Origin: Apis mellifera
Taxonomy: Eukaryota > Arthropoda > Insecta > Hymenoptera > Apidae
Length of the DNA stretch: 64,000 nt
Direction of reading: 5' to 3'
NCBI RefSeq assembly: GCF_003254395.2
Contig: NC_037649.1
Span: 1,773,001-1,837,000 of the forward strand
Shown here one piece after another: positions 58,187-64,000 of the stretch. The position numbers and the translations under genes are program-made. Every line of letters begins with the position of its first letter. Within the stretch, counting starts at the first letter, position 1. A model generated the notes under the pieces. The model saw only the letters and a program-made list of their open reading frames with translations, was not told the origin of the DNA and did no database searches.

Positions 58187-58849
58187 ATAGGAAATTGATT
58201 CATAAAGATACATGTTAAATAAACAAGAAAATATGACATCAAACTATTTCCAGTCACTAACAATGGAATATAAGTACTCGCACATTTTTCCCTATCTTTC
58301 ATTTCCGCAAGAGAATAATTCAAAATATCACTTAATACGTAAATATTAATTGAAATAAAACAACCGAGTATCTTTTTGCAATACTATTCCCCTCGTATCG
58401 CTATTAATTAATCTCGGTAAATAGAAGCAATCAGTGACCGTCGATTCTCACAATCGCAATGTCCGTTCATTTAAACGTCGAAACGCGTCGAATGGATGTT
58501 CCGCGAAACGAAATCGATTTCATGGAATCAGCGTTGCTCATAAAATTACTCGGCAAGTTCTCATTAAACTCATCGCCCGTTTTCATCGAAGAAAATCTCG
58601 TTTTTACGTCTGGCACAGTATCCAGGTCTAATTAAATCCTCGTCTACCGAGGATGAAAAGTAAAAATATTAAAAAAAAAAAAGAAAAAAAAGAAAGAAGG
58701 AAGGAAGGAAAGGAAGAAAAAGAAGAAAAAAAGAGAATTCGATTCGCAAACGTTTGCGGTTCTTGTTTGTTTCAACGCGAGAAATGAGCTTTTCTAATGT
58801 ATTAAGATTATGAATAATTCGTTGATGTATTCGTGGAAATAACTTTAGA
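58187..58849. other. GC-richer island with GGAA repeats
   Basis: Complex sequence at 58380-58640. The plus-strand frame 58434-58631 (65 codons, starts MTVDSHNRNVRSFKRRNASN) is Arg/Lys-rich and unrecognised. A purine microsatellite with AAGG/AAAG units lies at 58670-58735. Candidate noncoding element. Confidence 0.33.
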
Positions 58850-59990
58850 ATATTCTAAATATCAAATATAAAAATTGATGTACAAAAATGTAGAACACGA
58901 AATTTGAATAGAGTATACAATTGGTTTCAAAAGTATCTAATCATATTGAATATAAGATATATTTATGAAAAATTAGTATATTTTTATGAAACATCTTTAA
59001 ATTTAAGATTCTAAATATCTAATTCTAAATATAAAAGTTTGTATACAAAATATACAAAAATATATAGAATATGAAATTTGAATGAGATATATATTTGATT
59101 TCAAAAGTATACAGTTATCTTGGATATAAGATATATTTATAAAAAATAATATAGGATATTAAGATATTCATGAAACATCTTAAAAGATATCTAACAAATA
59201 TAAAAGTTGATACATAAAATATAGAATGTGAAGTTTAAATAGAATTTATATTTGGTTTCAAAAGTATCCAGCTACTTTGAATATAAGATTTGAATATAAG
59301 ATATATTTATAAAAAATAATATGGAATATTAATACATTCTTGAAACATTTTTAAAAGATTCTAAATATTTAACAAAAATATATAAAAATCTAAAATATCT
59401 ATAAAAGTTGATACATAATATAGAATAATATAAAATATAGAATGTGAAGTTTGAATGTGATGTATATTTGGTTTCAAAAGTATTCAGCTACTTTGGATAT
59501 AAGATACATTTATAAAAAATAATATGGAATATTTAATATATATTTAATTAATATATTCTTGAAACATCTTTAAAAGATTCTAAATATCTAACAAATATAA
59601 AAATTGATACACAAAATATAGAATATGAAATTTAAGTGGAATGATAATTGTAATTAATTTGAAAATATTGAGTCACATTGGATATAAGATATATTTATAA
59701 AAAATTTGAGACATCTTTAAAAGATTCTAAATATCTAACAAATATAAAAGTTGGTATATAAAATTGGTATACAAAAATATAAAATATGAAATTTGAATGG
59801 AATGATGAGTGTGAAATTGATTTCAAAAATATCCAGTCACATTGAATATAAGATATATTTATGAAAAATAGTATAGAGTAATATATATATTTTTTAAACA
59901 TGTTCTATATATATATATAGAACTTGTTTAAAGAATCGATTCTGGAGATCAAAAAAAATATAAAAATTGGTACAAAAATAATTAAGTGAA
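58850..59990. repeat. Degenerate tandem array, about six units of 150-215 bp
   Basis: Each unit carries, in order, TTCTAAATATCTAACAAATA, TAAAAGTTGATACA, AAAATATAGAATATGAAATT, TGAATGgaaT, TTGgTTTCAAAAGTATCCAG, ATTGAATATAAGATATATTT, ATAAAAAATAATATGGAATA and CTTGAAACATCTTTAAAAGA. Unit starts lie near 58855, 59012, 59190, 59362, 59580 and 59728. Divergence is moderate, so this array is intermediate in age. The 68-codon minus-strand frame at 59695-59901 is a by-product. Confidence 0.85.
59893..59932. repeat. Near-perfect 40-bp palindrome
   Basis: The left arm reads TTTAAACATGTTCTATATAT. The right arm is its reverse complement with one mismatch (19 of 20), with no spacer. It lies in the last unit of the tandem array and could extrude as a cruciform. 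Confidence 0.92.
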
Positions 59991-60685
59991 GCTTGTGTTA
60001 AATGAAGTGAAATAAAAGTAGACCGCAATGTCAGTGTAACAAAGACAGAACAATTTCTATTTTTCGCTATATTAATGCAAATTTAAATTTTTATATATCT
60101 TTATATAAATTCTCTAAGTATATTTTTAATAATTTCAATTCCTAATGAAATATTTCACAGTTACTATAAAAATAAGACATTTTCTATATAGAATATTATC
60201 TTCTTAACTGGCTAGAATTGCACTTAACTGATCGTTGTTATCTTATTATCTCTATTTCACACAATAAAACATATTTCACGCCAAGAATTCTTCGTATAGA
60301 TTAATCTAAATACTTTCTTTGCTCACTGGAGTTTGGAGTTAATAAATGACTGTTACTATCTTCGTTTCATCTATCTATCTCTATCACATCCAGACTGAAT
60401 TCTTAGTATAAATCCTCTTCTGTTAAGTGGTTAGATGTAAGTGGTGAAATGTTTGTTTAATTGAGATGTTGGGTTGGAATGGATATAGCTCTCGTGCGTG
60501 CGAGAGAGAGAACAAAGAAGACTTATGTGTCTGTGCCTTTAATTATAAATACCGTATAGCTGGAATAAACTGTTTAGATTTGGATCATTGACTAACATAT
60601 TTATCTGAAGGATATAGTTTTATTTGTTACATTTATCAAATTTCAAGTCAAAATTAATAAAAAACAGATTGAATATTAATTTAAA
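59991..60685. other. Mixed sequence, nothing recognised
   Basis: AT-rich with a moderately complex patch at 60180-60530, including two loosely similar stretches (TTATTATCTCTATTTCACAC near 60242 and ATCTATCTCTATCACATCC near 60370). No frame. Confidence 0.4.
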
Positions 60686-61088
60686 ATTAGATTATAATGT
60701 ATTTATTTTAAAAATAAATTATAATAAATATTAAACATTGAAATTAATTTGATTTATATTTAAAAGTTATTTTTATTTCTTAACAATTTTAATTATTTAT
60801 TTTTTGACAAAATTGGATAATATTAGATTATATTATAATATATTTATTTTAAAAATAAATTATAATAAATTATATAAATTATGATTTATATTTAATTAAG
60901 TTATTTTTATTTCTTAACAATTTCAATTATTTATTTTTTGACAAATTTGAATAACTATTAGATTAGAATATAATATTTATTTTAAAAATAAATTATAATA
61001 AATTAAACATTATGATTTATATTTAATTAAGTTATTTTTATTTCTTAACAATTTTAATTATTTATTTTTTGACAAATTTGGATAACTA
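60686..61088. repeat. Three tandem units of about 135 bp
   Basis: Units start at 60686, 60822 and 60957. Each contains TATTTATTTTAAAAATAAAT, TATAATAAAT, TGATTTATATTTAA, AGTTATTTTTATTTCTTAAC and TTATTTATTTTTTGACAAA. Copies 2 and 3 are closest to each other. Confidence 0.93.
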
Positions 61089-61560
61089 TATTTATTATTA
61101 ATTTAAAGTTAAAAATTATAGAAATTTTTATATAAAATATTAGCATTATTTATTATTATAATTAATCATTCAAAATAACTATCAATGACACACAATTAAT
61201 AATTTATTTCTAATTTCATTTTTTATACAATAAATTTATCAAAAATTACTTCAAAATTCTCTACATTTCCCTAATATAATATACAAAATTATTAACATAA
61301 GAATTTGTAAATTATACATTTCCAATTTTTCTCTTCCTACTTTTCAATATTTTCTTTTACCACTTTAACATTCCATCAATAACACGTAACATACAATTTA
61401 TTTCCAACCTATTCACTTCCAACAAAGTAATCGAAATAAATTCATCGAAAATTACATAAACATTCATAAATTATATATATTTCCAATTTTTCTCACCTCT
61501 ACTTTTCAATATATTCTTCGATACGTATCTAAAATTATATAAATCAAAATCTATGATCCA
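61089..61560. other. AT-rich filler
   Basis: AT-rich. A phrase (TTTCCAATTTTTCTC, then CTACTTTTCAATAT) occurs at about 61319 and 61470, a small old duplication. No gene. Confidence 0.45.
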
Positions 61561-62360
61561 CTGTGATTCGCATAAGCATAAAAATTCATAAATCACGGTA
61601 TAAAATATTTTTTTTAACGAGTAATCGATCCATTTTCTTCTTGCAAAGGAATTCCCCAAACGCAAGCCCCCCCAAATCCTGCGAACCGCAATCTCGTCAC
61701 AAAGGCAACGAGAGAGGGCACCACCTCCCTATTTATTTCCAGCTATTTCTCCGCATGGTCAGCCACGAATCAGCTCGCGACGAGTTTAATACGATCACGA
61801 CGATGGAACTATAACGCACAATCCGTGGGGGTATTGGCCACGAGGCAATGGTGCATGCGGCAAGCCTGACACATATCAATCAGCCGATGGAATCCTCGGC
61901 CGCACTCGCGATCCGACAAACCTCCGTTTCCCTCTCTCTCTCTCTCTCTCTGTTCGCCCATTCTATCGGTATTCGCCCTCTGCCTCTGTTCCTTTCTCTT
62001 TCCACGCAGTGCATCCCTCTCTCGAACGCATCCCTCTGTCCCAGGTATCGACTATGACACGGTGGTGGTCGCTTGCATATCGAGTATAGGCTGTCGTCGG
62101 CTTGGAATTTCAATGCTAATCAGCTGTGATGTCTGATTGAATGGCGTGGTCCTTGAACGGATAGCCGCGGGCACTCCAAGACGTGACGTGGTGGGATACG
62201 TGGATCTGTTAAGTACTGTGTACCCTAAGCTGCGAGTGGTTTACCTTCGTGATAGTTGGATCGTAATCTGACGTCTGAAGTGCTATTCTTGGTTTTCTTT
62301 TCTGGTTTCGTGATCGTTGGATAAATGCAAAATTTTCGTTTGATCGTAATTTGATATTGA
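61561..62360. other. Large GC-richer island with CT repeat
   Basis: About 800 bp of complex sequence with a (CT)n run (61932-61951) and CpG-rich stretches. Plus-strand frames 61563-61814 and 61848-62057 and minus-strand 61471-61665 and 61880-62113 overlap and include Ser/Leu or Arg/Glu runs from the CT repeat. None is recognisable. With no TATA-plus-exon arrangement visible, I call it a candidate regulatory or lncRNA region. Confidence 0.35.
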
Positions 62361-64000
62361 TTGGATACTTAAACCAGAGTTTTTGTTATGATTATTAAGT
62401 AAACGTGGAAATGGATATTGGAATAAATGTATTTATATTGTAGGGAAAGTAAAGAATTTAATTATGTTGGATTTTTTTGAAAGATTTTTGAAAGGAAATG
62501 AATTAAGATTGGATGTTAAGAATTATAATTAATGAACTTTTATGATTGTGTGAAGAGGGTTAAGATAGATTTTGATTAATTTTGTTTTTGATAAGAGATC
62601 AGGAGAGGAGAAAATAAAGGATTTTATTTTATTGTAATTGTTAAATAGTGAACATATGTACGTATTTCATGTATTGAAAATATAATTGGGTAAAAATATA
62701 AATGATCTATAAAAAGAATATATATAAAATATTGTGAGAAATACTTTCAAAAATACAGACTTAATACTTAAATTATTATTGCAATATAATATTGTAAATC
62801 GTGATAAAATTTTTATTTCATATTAAATAAGTTTTAGGAAAAAGTTTGATCTATTTATTTTATTTATATATAATATTGTAAATCTTAAATTTATGATTTT
62901 AAATCTTTTACAACAATATATAATTTGATAAATCATTCTTTTCATTTCGTACACACTCTTCAAACATAGATGACATATTATATACCTCACATGATGAAAT
63001 TGATTTTAAATAGAGAAAGGATTAATTTTTTATCAAAAATGGAAGTCAAACTTATAGATAAGTACATACAAATAAGAATATTGTATTATATTACAACTTA
63101 ATTTTAAAAGAATTATATTTTTAGAATATTCTGTACATTTTACATTATATCTGATTTTCCATCTTTATTCTTTGCTTACTGTCTGGGCCTGTTAGGATGT
63201 TACAAGATTTATATTTCTATCTCAATAAAATATAATATTGATTTTGCCAAAAACATTTACATGTTCTCAATAATTATAAAACAAAAAATATAAAATTCTC
63301 TATTTCTTTTAATTAATTCAAAAGAAATTTAAATTCTTTTAAATTTTGAATTATGAATATGCAATAAAGTAATAACTTTAAAAATTTACTTCTAATATTC
63401 TTACACGAATACTTTATTTAATATTATCAGAAGATCAAGAAAGAAAAGAGAATTATCGAATTTGGAAATAAAATATAAGTTTTAGAAAGATATATATAAA
63501 ATATTAAATTAATATGTTTCATATTCATTCTCATCATTGTTTTAAAAGTATGAATTGTCTTAATTGTATATAATCTGTGATAATGTCTGAAAAATCAGTC
63601 ATTTATTTTAGTAAAGAAAAATGATGAAAATTGTATTGTATTGTTTAAAAATATCGTGATAAATTTTTTTTTATTTCATATCAAATAGATTTTAGGAAAA
63701 AGTTTGATCTATTTATTTTATTTATATATTATTTTTGTTGACAAAGGGTATTTTTATTATTTGAATGTGACTTGTATAAATGTCGAGTAATTCAAGAAAT
63801 TCGATTCTTTTTAACCATTTAGTACCATGTAGTACGTGTTTCTATTAAAGCTACAATGAAATTTCTGTTATGTAACTCTACTATTCAAATATAATGTTAT
63901 CTGAATAAGCTGCAGTGTTATACTCCAACTGTTTTGTTTGAAACTAAACTGTTTTACACGTATTTGAATCGTTATTAACGTAATTCAAAGCATAATAATA
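62361..64000. other. AT-rich sequence to the right edge
   Basis: AT-rich. It contains the direct-repeat pair listed next. No gene. Confidence 0.5.
62801..63729. repeat. Direct repeat pair of about 72 bp, 854 bp apart
   Basis: 62801-62872 and 63655-63729 share GTGATAAA, TTTTATTTCATATyAAATA, TTTTAGGAAAAAGTTTGATC and TATTTATTTTATTTATATAT in the same order and orientation, with a few differences. The bases in between are unrelated filler. Confidence 0.85.

Noticed and set aside
1..64000. CRISPR array or bacterial-type operon
   Set aside because: No short regularly spaced direct repeats with unique spacers, no dense coding, and clear insect-type features throughout.

Overview
This window reads as nuclear DNA from a bee-like hymenopteran insect, probably Apis or a close relative. 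The evidence is a very AT-rich background with short GC-richer islands, abundant simple repeats, and a nuclear copy of mitochondrial cytochrome b (39134-39682) that reads best in the invertebrate mitochondrial code and resembles bee cytochrome b. A decayed mariner transposase tail (18755-19075) fits the same picture. Species level is inference.

I find no protein-coding gene I can support. The open reading frames are short (nearly all under 150 codons). The longer ones are products of purine/pyrimidine-biased strands, such as the 216-codon Phe/Ser/Leu-rich frame at 37037-37687. The window therefore looks like a gene desert or the inside of very large introns. Two places could be isolated exons, both weak: 27863-28077 on the minus strand, where a frame is bounded by AG and GT, and a strong 3' splice-site look-alike just before 54218 on the plus strand.

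The layout alternates between three kinds of DNA. (1) AT-rich filler with nothing recognisable. (2) GC-richer islands of 200-900 bp with complex sequence, which are candidate conserved noncoding elements. Some carry recognisable sites: CTCF-like cores at 26519, 27801 and 40578, an NRF1-type palindrome at 9296, and a POU octamer at 5456. (3) Tandem repeats at every stage of decay. Young copies are at 46908-47807 (three units of about 302 bp), 13735-14270, 54386-54765, 8522-8773 and 60686-61088. Old, barely recognisable arrays are at 440-1960, 23000-23480, 29045-29460, 44750-46200, 52550-54020 and 58850-59990. Two strongly strand-asymmetric tracts are present: a pyrimidine tract at 28085-28745 and a purine tract at 36961-38330.

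Mobile-element traces are few: the mariner tail, a 586-bp candidate MITE with CAGGGTG ends (51275-51860), a tRNA-like fossil (19806-19870), and a palindromic 43-bp module present twice (18558 and 34433). No operon, CRISPR array, intact transposon or complete RNA gene was found. Base composition was judged by eye and not counted.
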